The notes under the pieces: model-generated
Seen by the model: the letters and a program-made list of their open reading frames with translations, nothing else
Database searches by the model: none
What the model was told of the DNA's origin: nothing
Program-made: the position numbers and the translations under genes
NCBI GenBank assembly: GCA_020634435.1
Contig: JACKBS010000012.1
Coordinates: 186,001 to 250,000, forward strand
Direction of reading: 5' to 3'
DNA: 64,000 nt
Source: Ardenticatenaceae bacterium
GTDB lineage: Bacteria > Chloroflexota > Anaerolineae > Promineifilales > Promineifilaceae
In this document: piece by piece, positions 37,331 to 46,345 of the stretch
How positions within the stretch are numbered: position 1 is the stretch's first letter
How the letters are laid out: the number at the start of each line of letters is the position of its first letter

Positions 37331-37783
37331 TTACCGCTTACCTGGGTAGAAGTGCAGCGCTGAGTCCATATCTGGCTTGTCCCAGGCATGGAAGTCCCAG
37401 TTGGCTAGCAGCACTTGCAGTTCGGCCTTGCTGTTAACGTTGAACTTTTGCAGCACATTGCGCAGATGGGTTTTGACGGTGTTGGGTGAGATGACCATCT
37501 TGTGGGCGATTTCGTGATTGGTGTAGCCGATGCAGGTAAGCGCGGCGGCTTCTTTTTCGCGATCGGTAAGGCTTTCCCAGAGCGCCAGATTTTCGTCTAT
37601 CATGTGTTGTTCGCCCAGGGCAATGCTGAGCAGCTGATTGACCGTTTCGCCAGGTGTTAAGCCTTCCCGTGCGGCAATGTTAACAATAAGGGGTACAAGA
37701 TCAGGATCGACATCGATCCAGCTTTGGCGATGGAGATAACCAAAGCGCTTGAGGAAATCTTCGAGGAATTGTGGTGTGGACAT
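37331..37783 (-). CDS. LuxR-type HTH regulator
   Basis: A 150-aa protein starting at ATG 37783 (MSTPQFLEDFLKRFGYLHR). The C-terminal LuxR/GerE domain is clear: LTDREKEAAALTCIGYTNHE followed by IAHKMVISPNTVKTHLRNVL and QKFNVNSKAELQVLL. The N-terminal 75 residues are helical, without a receiver domain. It is first in the cassette (LuxR, RecA-like, small protein, polymerase) and probably controls it. An intergenic gap of 100 bp separates it from the RecA-like gene. Confidence 0.85.
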   Translation of the reverse strand: MSTPQFLEDFLKRFGYLHRQSWIDVDPDLVPLIVNIAAREGLTPGETVNQLLSIALGEQHMIDENLALWESLTDREKEAAALTCIGYTNHEIAHKMVISPNTVKTHLRNVLQKFNVNSKAELQVLLANWDFHAWDKPDMDSALHFYPGKR

Positions 37784-38172
37784 ACAGTTCTCTAACCAAA
37801 AATAGGGGCAGCAATTGCCCAATTATAAATGATAAAAAGAACGCATGTTCCACGCCCGAGGGTGCGAGAATATACCACGCAATTGATAAGTTCGCGTGAA
37901 TAGCCCGTGAATAAACCTAAAGATGACAGTTTTCTTCTGACCCAGAGCGGCCAATGGCTTTTGCCTTGCGCAACGCGGTGTGTAACTAAGATCTTAATAC
38001 TATCTATCTATACTTGGAAATTGGTTGCACGGAAATATAAGCTACTGACCCACAGGGTTGGTCAGTGTTTCTCTGCTACACGACACTAAATTTTTAGGGG
38101 AGCCGGTCATAGTTTTTGGGCATCACCCGAGTTCTGTGACAAAAGGGGAGCCTCCCATAACTGGATATCACA
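37784..38172. other. Divergent promoter region
   Basis: 389 bp without a gene between the minus-strand polymerase cassette and the plus-strand signalling operon. Promoters for both are expected; none is sharply recognisable. Confidence 0.5.
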
Positions 38173-38880
38173 ATGAAATCACCTATAACGATTGTGGCCA
38201 TTGATGACCACGCACTCATTCGCCACGCCATTCGCAGCTTGGTGACAGCGCGGCATGATTTGCACCTCGTAGGGGAAGGCGATTCGGGTGAACACCTGTT
38301 TGCGTTGGTAAGCGAACACCAGCCAAACGTAGTTATCCTGGATTTGAATATGCCCCACCATAAGGAAGGGAATGCAACATCCCATCGATTTCAGGCATTG
38401 CCTGAACTGCTGAGGTTGCGGCGTGCTTATCCGCAAACGTCCGTTATTATCCTTTCCGAGCACCTGGCACCAGTTCTGGTACATGAAGCGATGATCAGTG
38501 GGGTTCGGGGGTATATCCTCAAAAGCGACGACCTTTCGCTCAGCCTTCCAGAAACTATTGATATTGTTAGCCATGGCGGTATCTTCTTTTCTCAAGGGGT
38601 GGAGCACGAGTTGTTTGGTAAGGCTGGCGCTATCGAGCCGCCTCTGCTGACGCCCCGTCAAATAGAGATACTGGCTATCATAGCTACCGCGCCCAATGAT
38701 AGTTACGCGCAGCACGCTGCTAAATTGAACATCCAGCAATCGTCACTTAGAAACCAATTGGACAAAATCTTCAAAAAAATGGGCGTAAACAACCTGACTG
38801 CCTGCATGATTCGCTGCCATCAGTTGGGTATTATCTCGCTTGATGATGCGACCATTCGGGAAACAAGTTACCCTCGATGA
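38173..38880 (+). CDS. NarL/LuxR-family response regulator 1
   Basis: A 235-aa protein: receiver domain with acidic pair Asp11-Asp12 (AIDDHALIRHAI), phospho-acceptor Asp57 (VVILDLNMP) and conserved Lys in GYILKSDD; LuxR-type HTH at about 160-225 (LTPRQIEILAIIATAP then LNIQQSSLRNQLDKIFKKMG). The ATGA overlap with the next regulator at 38877 implies coupled translation. Likely partner of the ComP-like kinase 2 kb downstream, and so the ComA counterpart of the proposed system. Compared with ComA it has an extra loop after the phosphorylation site (HHKEGNATSHRF). Confidence 0.9.
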   Translation: MKSPITIVAIDDHALIRHAIRSLVTARHDLHLVGEGDSGEHLFALVSEHQPNVVILDLNMPHHKEGNATSHRFQALPELLRLRRAYPQTSVIILSEHLAPVLVHEAMISGVRGYILKSDDLSLSLPETIDIVSHGGIFFSQGVEHELFGKAGAIEPPLLTPRQIEILAIIATAPNDSYAQHAAKLNIQQSSLRNQLDKIFKKMGVNNLTACMIRCHQLGIISLDDATIRETSYPR

Positions 38881-39587
38881 AGCCGATCACCGTTGTCACT
38901 TTAGATGATCATCACTTGGTTCGCGAAGGCATTCGACGGTTGTTAGATGAAGATTCCACACTCGAACTGGTTGGAGAAGGATGGGCCGGCGAGCAGCTAG
39001 AGCCACTGCTAACGCAGCATCAGCCAGATGTGCTGCTGCTGGATGTAGGCATGCCCCAATCAGCGACTGAACCATCTAGCCCAAGTGAAAATACTTTTCG
39101 CCTGCTGCCGGCATTAGCCCGGCTGCAGCAGCGACATCCTACCGTACGGGTCATTATCGTTTCCCAATATGCGTCCCCGGTATTGATTGAAAGCGCCATT
39201 GAGCTGGGCGTATACGGCTACTTATTGAAGGACGACATCTTTTCGCGCTATCTCGCCGATGCTATCCATGCAGTGATGCGTGGTGAGTGCTACTTTTCGG
39301 AAGGAGTCACCCGGCGGTTAGTTGCGCCGGATGACCGGGGCGAGAGACAACTCACAAGACGGCAGCGGGAAGTATTACAAGCCATTGCTGCAGCGCCAGA
39401 GCAAACGCACGCGCAACACGCCGACACTCTAGGTATTTCAGAACACACAATTTCTCACCACCTGCGCCAAGTTTTTGCCAGGCTGGCGGTAAGTAATTTG
39501 ACAGCAGCGATTGTCAAGGCTGCACGTCTGCGCCTGATAATCCTTGATGAACGAGAGCAAGACGGCCCAGAAGAACCGCTAGAGTAG
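38877..39587 (+). CDS. NarL/LuxR-family response regulator 2
   Basis: A 236-aa paralogue of the preceding gene: Asp10-Asp11 (TLDDHHLVREGI), phospho-acceptor Asp56 (VLLLDVGMP), Lys in GYLLKDD, and LuxR HTH (LTRRQREVLQAIAAAP then LGISEHTISHHLRQVFARL). It also has a loop insert after the acceptor (QSATEPSSPSENTF). Tandem regulators with one kinase gene could mean dimers or split outputs. The 116 bp after it separate it from the peptide gene and may carry a promoter; TTGACA occurs near 39616, without a clear -10 at proper spacing. Confidence 0.9.
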   Translation: MKPITVVTLDDHHLVREGIRRLLDEDSTLELVGEGWAGEQLEPLLTQHQPDVLLLDVGMPQSATEPSSPSENTFRLLPALARLQQRHPTVRVIIVSQYASPVLIESAIELGVYGYLLKDDIFSRYLADAIHAVMRGECYFSEGVTRRLVAPDDRGERQLTRRQREVLQAIAAAPEQTHAQHADTLGISEHTISHHLRQVFARLAVSNLTAAIVKAARLRLIILDEREQDGPEEPLE

Positions 39588-39703
39588 ATAGTACCTACAT
39601 ATTTATGCTATTTGGCTTGACAGGAGCGGTACATCTGCCTGCGATTTGATATGCTAACTGGACGTTCAAACAAAAAATTAAAACATACTTTTGGAGGACA
39701 ACG

Positions 39704-39961
39704 ATGGAACTAACTAGCGAACGAATGAAAAACAATGCCTGTGAAGAAACCTTTCCTGTTCAAGCGTTGGAAGAAGCTGTACAGGAGGCGCTGATAATGT
39801 CGGACTTTTTCAGACTCGCAGGGCAAACGCCGCAGATAGTTCTCTTGGAAGTGCCTGAGAAATTGGGTTTTTTGCAGCAGCTGCGTGAGCTGGTGACCGT
39901 ACCGCAGAGTATTGCCCCCATGAAGGTATTCAACCGAGATCGCACGACGCGGACTACATAA
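39704..39961 (+). CDS. 85-aa peptide, candidate signal precursor (ComX-like position)
   Basis: An 85-residue product (MELTSERMKNNACEETFPVQ at the start, ending MKVFNRDRTTRTT) with GGAGGA before the ATG at 39704. It has no signal peptide or membrane segment. It lies 18 bp before the isoprenyl synthase gene and upstream of the kinase, in the set where Bacillus carries the ComX pre-peptide. ComX precursors are 50-75 residues and carry a prenylated Trp near the C-terminus; this peptide has no Trp. It has one Cys (residue 13) and a Thr/Arg-rich tail. So it is a precursor candidate by context only; it could also be an immunity or accessory protein. Confidence 0.5.
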   Translation: MELTSERMKNNACEETFPVQALEEAVQEALIMSDFFRLAGQTPQIVLLEVPEKLGFLQQLRELVTVPQSIAPMKVFNRDRTTRTT

Positions 39962-39979
39962 AGTGTCATAGGGACCTCT

Positions 39980-40909
39980 ATGATTGTGGATGAGATTTCC
40001 GTACTCTTTGAGCAGGTGTATCAGTTCATTGAGGAAAAGGCGCTTATAAAATGGGGCTGGCCGGATATGCAGATCGCAGTTGCGGCTCGCCGCGAAGCGT
40101 TTGCTGCAAAACGTCCGATGTACGCCAACATTCTGCCTATTCTAACTTGTATGGTGCTGGGTGGAATGTCCGAAACGGCTGTCCCCCTAGCAGCATCATG
40201 GACGCTGTACGATCTAGCCTCCGACATCTTCGACGATTTGCAAGATCAGGACGGTAAAGATTGGCCATGGAATCATTGGGCACCAGCCCGCGCCATTAAC
40301 GTAGGGCTGGGCGTCTTGGCAGTAGCGCAAAATTGTCAGGCTCAACTCGCCGCACGGCCTGACGTTCAAGGTGATATTGCGCTCTCGTGGAGCCAAACTT
40401 TTGCCCTGGCTGCACGCGGTCAAGCTCATTCACATGCCGTCCGTTCGTTGGAGGATTACTTCCGGCAGACGGCAGCCAAATCCGGCCTCGTTTATGCAGC
40501 GGTTGCCCGCGCTGGGGCGCGGCTTGCCACCGCTGATGAACGTGCTTTGGGTCAGATGCAAGGTTTTGGCATGGCGTTGGGCATGCTGATTCAATTGAAA
40601 GACGACTGCCGAGATATACAAGCAACGCACTTGGTAAGTGATATCAGCGCTGGCATTTACTCGCTGCCGGTTCTTTATGGATTAGCACAGACGGATTCTC
40701 CTTATTACAGCACGCTGCAAGCACTGCTAGTGCAGTTAGTGCCAGACGTAGCGGCGGTTAACCAGATACTCGAAGAAATGGGCGCTGTGAATCATACGCT
40801 TGCTCTGGCGTACGCTTATCAACAAAAAGCGTTGGCCGCTCTTGCCGCGTTTCCTCAGGAAAAGACTGCTCACTTATCCACCTATGTTGCCGGATTTCTT
40901 TCTTCCTAA
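39980..40909 (+). CDS. Class 1 isoprenyl synthase, ComQ-like
   Basis: A 309-aa all-helical polyprenyl synthetase-fold protein with both Asp-rich motifs: DDLQD (85-89, in SDIFDDLQDQDGKDWPW) and DDCRD (208-212, in IQLKDDCRDI). These bind diphosphate through Mg2+. In Bacillus the ComQ member of this family prenylates the ComX peptide; other members make polyprenyl chains. Here it stands between a small peptide gene and a ComP-architecture kinase, with no isoprenoid-pathway genes nearby, which favours a ComQ-like role. The next gene starts inside its 3' end (26-bp overlap). An ordinary housekeeping synthase remains possible. Confidence 0.75.
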   Translation: MIVDEISVLFEQVYQFIEEKALIKWGWPDMQIAVAARREAFAAKRPMYANILPILTCMVLGGMSETAVPLAASWTLYDLASDIFDDLQDQDGKDWPWNHWAPARAINVGLGVLAVAQNCQAQLAARPDVQGDIALSWSQTFALAARGQAHSHAVRSLEDYFRQTAAKSGLVYAAVARAGARLATADERALGQMQGFGMALGMLIQLKDDCRDIQATHLVSDISAGIYSLPVLYGLAQTDSPYYSTLQALLVQLVPDVAAVNQILEEMGAVNHTLALAYAYQQKALAALAAFPQEKTAHLSTYVAGFLSS

Positions 40910-43307
40910 GCGATCTTTAGCACTGTCCCAGTGGCTAAAACAGCAGATGCGATTGCCGCTAGTGCTGGTCACTTTGGGCCTTATCCTTTACCACACTATC
41001 TATCTCGTCGCCTTTGTGCCGATGGGGGATGTAGACTTCGGCTGGCGATTGGATGATAATGCCCTTGTCGTCACTTTCGTCCCCGCTGATTCGCCAGCTG
41101 CGTCCGCTTTGCAGACTGGCGATATTCTACAGGCCATCGACAGCCAATCCGTTACCTGGACAATTTGGCAACCACTATACACGCCGCGGCAGACATCTTA
41201 TCGTTACACTGTACAGCGTAACGCAGAGTTCTTGAGCTATGTCATTCCCGTGGTTCCCATTAGCTTCCCGCTGGTTGTGGAACGGCTTACCAGTGGTTTA
41301 GTAGCCTTCTTAGTGTGGCTGGTAGCTGCAGTAGTACTGCTCCTCGCTACGCCGCAAAATGAAGATGCCTGGCTTTTGGGGTTGACGACGTTGGGCGTGG
41401 CTGTCGTTCTGGCTGCCTCCGAAGCGGCGCTGTATGGCGTGCCCGGTGCTTGGCTCAGTTCGTTTCCCTTTCTACCGCTAGTTGCGGTTTCCCTGGCGCA
41501 CCTTGCATTGCTGCCGCGGCGTGGGGCACGTTCACTTCGGGCTGAACGACCATTCCATATTCTTTATATCGGCGCGCTACTTTTGGGCGTTTTTGCTGTG
41601 ATAGAGTTGGTTGTCTGGAATCCGCGCGACTTTAGCCTGAGCAAGCTGACAGGCGTCTCGTTATACGAGCTGCTCTATGTATGTCTTACGGTTGGTGGCG
41701 TTACCCACTTGACAATTTTAGGTTGGCGTTTTTGGCGCATGTCCCCAGGTTACCAGCGCCGCCAGCTGGCTATTGTGCTTACCTTTACAGCTGTAGCTTT
41801 GCTGCCCGGCGTCTTTTTGACCATCATTCCCCGTTTGCTGCTAGATGCGCCGCTGCTGCCTTGGGACTTTTCCATTGCTCTGCTTACCTTGATACCAGCT
41901 GGTTACGCCTTTGTCATTTATCGCCGTAACTATCTCGGGTTAGATGTTTTTGCCACCCGTTCTTTGACTTATCTCCTGGTGGCTTTATTGCTTCTGACCG
42001 CGCACACCTCCATCACCTATTTGCTGCGGCAGCAACCGACGTTGGTGGCGCTGGAGCCACTGCCGGGAGCACTATTATTGCTGCCGGTGCTCATGGCTGT
42101 GCCGGGCAGCGCGGCGCGCATTCGCAATGCGCTCGAAGCAGTTGTATATGGTGCACCTCCCACATCTTCTTTTGGTCATCTCCAAGCTATTACCGCTGCG
42201 CTGGCTGCCGATCCCCATCCAGCTACCCTTGGAAAAGTCATGCGGGATGTAGCCACGCAGCTTCAGGTGCGCCAGATGGCTCTTCTGCTTGCTGAGCCGT
42301 CCGATCGCTTGGTCTGCATTGATCAAGCGCGTCTTGACGAACCTGTTGCTGTGCTGCCGACAGCAGCACTGGATTCTTTTGGTTTGGACGTGACAACACG
42401 CCGCTGGATAGGTCAAGAAGAATCCCATCCCTTGTTAGCCCGGCACGATTGGGTAGCTGCCGTAGCTCCACTATCCCTAAGCGACACGATAATCGGCGTA
42501 CTTTGCTTTGGCCCCCCAGTACCGGATGGTTTTTTTAATGCGAGGCAAATAGCCTACGTTGGCCAAGTGGCTGATGTAATGGCCGTAGCCGCTGAGGCCA
42601 TGCGTCTGTTTGACGCTTCACGGGCCATGTCCCGTGAACTGCTTCGGGTGCAGGACGTGGAGCGAATGCAGCTGGCTGCTCAAATTCATGACGGGCCGCT
42701 GCAAACCATTTCCCTTGCTGCCGGACGATTGAACCAACTAGCCGAACAGGTCGCAGCAACAGCATCAACAACAGCGGTCCAACTACTTGCAGCTGAATTG
42801 TCTGATCTCAGTCATGAGATGCAGTATACCAGCCGCCAACTACGCGATATTTGTGCCGGATTGCATCCTCCGCTGCTCAAACAGGGGGCACAGTGGGCGG
42901 TGAAAGAAGTGGTATACCAATTTCGGGACAAGACGCGATGGGATGTAAATCTGAACGTAGCGGTGGGTCCTCAGGTACATATTCCGCAGGCGGCGACGGT
43001 GGCAATCTATTACATTCTTAACGAAGCGCTAAACAACGTATTTAAACATGCGCGGGCAACGGCCGTTTGGGTTAGCCTCAGTTGTGAGGAAGAGTGCCTA
43101 TCTTTAGTAGTGACAGACAACGGCAGCCACGTGGACATGGCTACCCGGTCTTTATCATCCTTGGTAAGGGCGGGTCATTTTGGTATTGTGGGTATGCACG
43201 AATGGGCCAAATTGGCAGGCGGGGCGCTGCATATTGCTAGGCGCGAGCGTATGGGCACAGTCGTAATCCTACATATCCCATTTACGTCGCGCGACCCCTT
43301 AGCATAA
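40884..43307 (+). CDS. ComP-like membrane sensor histidine kinase
   Basis: An 807-aa kinase from ATG 40884. Architecture: one TM helix (LVLVTLGLILYHTIYLVAFV), an extracytoplasmic PDZ-like domain (ADSPAASALQTGDILQAIDS), about eight further TM helices to residue 410, a GAF-like region, HisKA_3 with the phosphorylated His602 in QIHDGPLQTIS, and HATPase (NEALNNVFKHA; GHFGIVGMHEWA). This is the order in Bacillus ComP: TM, PDZ-like, multi-TM, HisKA_3, ATPase. It overlaps the ComQ-like gene and is followed by an exporter. Likely ligand: the prenylated peptide, sensed outside the membrane. Output through the two intact response regulators upstream is inferred. Confidence 0.85.
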   Translation: MLPDFFLPKRSLALSQWLKQQMRLPLVLVTLGLILYHTIYLVAFVPMGDVDFGWRLDDNALVVTFVPADSPAASALQTGDILQAIDSQSVTWTIWQPLYTPRQTSYRYTVQRNAEFLSYVIPVVPISFPLVVERLTSGLVAFLVWLVAAVVLLLATPQNEDAWLLGLTTLGVAVVLAASEAALYGVPGAWLSSFPFLPLVAVSLAHLALLPRRGARSLRAERPFHILYIGALLLGVFAVIELVVWNPRDFSLSKLTGVSLYELLYVCLTVGGVTHLTILGWRFWRMSPGYQRRQLAIVLTFTAVALLPGVFLTIIPRLLLDAPLLPWDFSIALLTLIPAGYAFVIYRRNYLGLDVFATRSLTYLLVALLLLTAHTSITYLLRQQPTLVALEPLPGALLLLPVLMAVPGSAARIRNALEAVVYGAPPTSSFGHLQAITAALAADPHPATLGKVMRDVATQLQVRQMALLLAEPSDRLVCIDQARLDEPVAVLPTAALDSFGLDVTTRRWIGQEESHPLLARHDWVAAVAPLSLSDTIIGVLCFGPPVPDGFFNARQIAYVGQVADVMAVAAEAMRLFDASRAMSRELLRVQDVERMQLAAQIHDGPLQTISLAAGRLNQLAEQVAATASTTAVQLLAAELSDLSHEMQYTSRQLRDICAGLHPPLLKQGAQWAVKEVVYQFRDKTRWDVNLNVAVGPQVHIPQAATVAIYYILNEALNNVFKHARATAVWVSLSCEEECLSLVVTDNGSHVDMATRSLSSLVRAGHFGIVGMHEWAKLAGGALHIARRERMGTVVILHIPFTSRDPLA

Positions 43308-43416
43308 ACTAACGCAACACATGCTTGCAAAGGGCATCTTCTAGCAATTTTGAGAGAAGCGGCGGGGCCAGAAATTGGCTGTAGCGAACTATAGTTTGTG
43401 GTGGAGAGAAATAGCT

Positions 43417-44388
43417 ATGAAAGACTTGCAAATGGTATTTGAAGCAAAGTCGCTCACCAAAATTTATCCAGGAGCGTCCAAAGCGGCTGTTTCGGATCTT
43501 AATCTGACACTGCATTCCGGGGAAGTTGTGGCTTTGCTGGGTCCCAATGGCGCGGGCAAAACAACGGCTGTTAAGATGATCGCCGGTCTGGTGCTTCCGA
43601 CCACTGGCCATGTTTGTGTCATGGAACACGATATTGTACAGGCGCGCACTGTCGGTGTACGCCACATCGGAGCAGTTCTGGAAGGCGCGCGCAATTTGTA
43701 TTGGCGGCTATCAGCTGAAGAAAATTTGCGCTATTTTGGGACACTGCGGTTGACGCCGCGACGGGAGCTGTCGCGGCGCATCGATGAACTGCTTGTCCTG
43801 TTTGACCTGGAAGCGCAGCGCCATCAGGAAGTGCGCCATTTCAGCCGCGGGATGCAACAAAAACTAGCTATTGCGGCCGCACTGATTCACGATCCCGATT
43901 TACTGCTGTTGGACGAACCAACACTGGGGTTAGATGTGAAAGCCGCCCGGCAGTTGGAAGAGATCATTACTCAGTTGGCCCAGGAGCAGGGCAAAGCAAT
44001 CTTACTCACTACCCATATGATGGACGTAGCGGAAAAGCTGGCCAAGCGTATCATCGTCATATACCAAGGACGAGAAGTTGTCTCCGAGGAAACACGCTCT
44101 TTGCTGCACCGCTACAGTGCGCAGCGAGACATGGTAGAAATTCACATCGTTGGTGTAATGACACAGGCGTTTGAGATGCAGGTGCAGCGGACAGTTCCAG
44201 GTGTAGTCTTTTCAGATGAGAACGGATCGACCCGGCTGCTACTGCCAGCACTCGACCAAGCGCAGTTGCTGCGGTTATTACAGCAGTTAGATGCTGAGGG
44301 CATAACAATTCAGGAAGTAGGTCGCCGTAGGGCGCGTTTGGAAGAAATCTTTTTATCTTTGACAGGATCGGAGCGTGCGGATGTTTAA
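43417..44388 (+). CDS. ABC-2 type transporter ATPase
   Basis: A 323-aa ATPase with Walker A GPNGAGKTT, Q-loop region HIGAVLEGARN, signature FSRGMQQKLAIAAAL, Walker B LLLLDEPTLGLD, and H-loop TTHMMDVAE. The C-terminal 90 residues form the extra domain common in drug/peptide ABC-2 exporters of the DrrA/CcmA class. ATG 43417, with GGAGAG upstream, is chosen over the TTG at 43375. It overlaps the first permease gene and lies 109 bp downstream of the kinase; the three-gene exporter may move the modified peptide or protect from it. Confidence 0.92.
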   Translation: MKDLQMVFEAKSLTKIYPGASKAAVSDLNLTLHSGEVVALLGPNGAGKTTAVKMIAGLVLPTTGHVCVMEHDIVQARTVGVRHIGAVLEGARNLYWRLSAEENLRYFGTLRLTPRRELSRRIDELLVLFDLEAQRHQEVRHFSRGMQQKLAIAAALIHDPDLLLLDEPTLGLDVKAARQLEEIITQLAQEQGKAILLTTHMMDVAEKLAKRIIVIYQGREVVSEETRSLLHRYSAQRDMVEIHIVGVMTQAFEMQVQRTVPGVVFSDENGSTRLLLPALDQAQLLRLLQQLDAEGITIQEVGRRRARLEEIFLSLTGSERADV

Positions 44389-45199
44389 TGTGATTCGCAT
44401 TGTAATAGCAGAAGTGCGCCGAGAATTGCTGCGGGCGCGCGCCTACTGGCTGGAAGTCGTAGCGGATCAGGTGCTGTTTACCGTTGGCTTTTTGCTGCTA
44501 TCTGGACTCTTTTATCTGGTGACCGAAGGAGAGTATGGTAATCTGGCGCGGCTTGCTTCCCTAGTCGGCTTTGTCATCTGGCGCGTAGCCGACGGCTGCA
44601 TACTGCGCACGGTAGATGGCCTCAGCGACGATGCTCAGGCTGGTACGTTGGAACAGATATGGCTGAGCGGCGTTTCGCCTCAGTTGGTTCTCCTGGCTCG
44701 CAGTGCGGCCATTCTGCTGTATCACTGTATGCGAGGGCTGTTGTTGGTAGTCGTCATTATGCTACTGCTGCAAATCACACCTGCTTTTCCACCTGGCACG
44801 GCGATGGGGACGATAGGTGCAGGATTACTTATATTCCTACTGACCCAAGTCGGTGCTTTTGGCTTATCGTATGTGATTGCTGGACTGCACCTTGCGTACA
44901 AGAATGTGGCTGCACTGACTCTGGCTGTATCCACTGCGCTACTCTTTTTGTCCGGTGCGTTAGCTCCTGTAGATGGGGCACCGGTTCTCATAACACTCAG
45001 CCGTGCGCTGCCGCTGACGCTGGGCATTGCGCTGTGCCGGCAGTTGGCCACAGGTGAGATTATTTGGAGTCAGTTGCGACAACAGCCGGATTTTTATTGG
45101 CTGTTGGTAAATACAGCGGTCTACGGTCTGCTAGGTTGGCAGGTATTGGAGTGGGGACAGCGACTGGCTCGCCGCGATGGCTCGCTAGCACATTATTGA
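44381..45199 (+). CDS. ABC-2 type permease 1
   Basis: A 272-aa membrane protein with six TM segments in the ABC-2 permease pattern, and the amphipathic motif around LEQIWLSGVSPQLVLLARS between helices two and three. It starts at ATG 44381 with GGAG upstream, overlapping the ATPase by 8 bp, and lies 7 bp before the second permease. It forms a heterodimeric channel with that protein. A GTG at 44375 is an alternative start. Confidence 0.88.
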   Translation: MFNVIRIVIAEVRRELLRARAYWLEVVADQVLFTVGFLLLSGLFYLVTEGEYGNLARLASLVGFVIWRVADGCILRTVDGLSDDAQAGTLEQIWLSGVSPQLVLLARSAAILLYHCMRGLLLVVVIMLLLQITPAFPPGTAMGTIGAGLLIFLLTQVGAFGLSYVIAGLHLAYKNVAALTLAVSTALLFLSGALAPVDGAPVLITLSRALPLTLGIALCRQLATGEIIWSQLRQQPDFYWLLVNTAVYGLLGWQVLEWGQRLARRDGSLAHY

Positions 45200-45206
45200 G
45201 GTCTCA

Positions 45207-46001
45207 ATGTTGCCTGTATTTTATCTTTTTTGGGCTGAACTACGCCGCGATGTGCACGCCTGGTGGTCCTACCGGGTACAGGCGTTTAGTTCTTTGGTGC
45301 TGTGGCTGGTGGCATTTCCCTTCATGATAGCAACCTTTGATGGTATAGCTACTGGTTATAGTGCCGAGCGCCAACTTGCTTCTCTGATTGGTTTTTTGGT
45401 ATGGGAACTATGCTCCACTGTTCTTGCGGCGACCACCGAATCGGTGACCACCGAAGCACAGCAGGGAACGTTAGAGAGCGTCATCCTGGCGCCCGTATCG
45501 CCTGTACTCACCTTCTCATTGCGTCTAACGGCCGTAACTACACGAGAGGCATCGGAAACACTGCTACTAGGTTTTGGCCTGATGTTCCTGCTCAGGCTGT
45601 TCATAATGCCCAATGGGTTGTCATTGTTCGTGGCGTTGCTGACGCTGTTGGGTGTGTGCGGTGTGGGGCTGGCGCTTGGAGGCTTAGCGTTAGTATATAA
45701 AAGCGTAGACAGTGTCGTCGCCGTTGTATCGCTCCTGGCTGTCCTTTTCACGGGTGCGTTGGTTCCTTTGAATAGCCTGGGCGCTGTGTTTACGTTTTTG
45801 AAGCTGCTGCTGCCGATGACCTGGGGCATTGATCTGTTGCGCCAGACGTTGATTAGTGGTGCAGGCTGGTCACAATTATGGGTTAACGGGGCCCTGCCGG
45901 GACTCGGGCTACAATCTGCGGTGTTTCTGGCTTTGGGGATAGCCGTTTTCCGTTGGGGGCTACATCGCGCCCAGGAGCAGGGTAGCCTGGGGAGTTATTA
46001 G
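45207..46001 (+). CDS. ABC-2 type permease 2
   Basis: A 264-aa paralogue of the preceding permease with six TM helices and the LESVILAPVSPVLTFSLRL motif in the same place. GAGGTC lies before the ATG. It ends the exporter set, followed within 15 bp by a hairpin terminator. The two permeases together with one ATPase are the minimum ABC-2 exporter; substrate unknown. Confidence 0.88.
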   Translation: MLPVFYLFWAELRRDVHAWWSYRVQAFSSLVLWLVAFPFMIATFDGIATGYSAERQLASLIGFLVWELCSTVLAATTESVTTEAQQGTLESVILAPVSPVLTFSLRLTAVTTREASETLLLGFGLMFLLRLFIMPNGLSLFVALLTLLGVCGVGLALGGLALVYKSVDSVVAVVSLLAVLFTGALVPLNSLGAVFTFLKLLLPMTWGIDLLRQTLISGAGWSQLWVNGALPGLGLQSAVFLALGIAVFRWGLHRAQEQGSLGSY

Positions 46002-46345
46002 AATTGCGCTGCAGGTAGTACGCTAGTACTGCCTTTAAATTGACTACAGTACGCTCATCCCCTCCACAAACAGGTTGACTATTTCATGCAGGCCTTTCCG
46101 CGTCTGGATACAATTGGCTTAATTCAAGATAGTCATTGGCCGAGTAGTGGTGATCACGCTTTTAAGCAACTTTATATAGCGTCCACTGACTAGTGGACTT
46201 CCCTTAATTCTCAAAGTTAAAGCCCAGTTTACCGGAGCTAAATGACCTGGTGAACTGAAATTTCGGCTGTCTAACAGCACTACGACGTCTGACGTCCCTT
46301 TGCCGCCGCATATGATGTCTTATAGCTGGAGGAGTGACACTAAAG
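46002..46345. other. Intergenic stretch with terminator before regulator 3
   Basis: Contains the hairpin at 46013-46034. Otherwise it has no gene; GGAGGAG at 46327-46333 is the ribosome-binding site of the following gene. Confidence 0.5.
46013..46034 (+). terminator. Terminator of the exporter operon
   Basis: AGGTAGTAC (46013-46021), loop GCTA, GTACTGCCT (46026-46034): nine pairs with one T-G wobble, followed by TTAAATT, 12 bp after the permease stop. It implies that regulator 3 has its own promoter. Confidence 0.65.
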
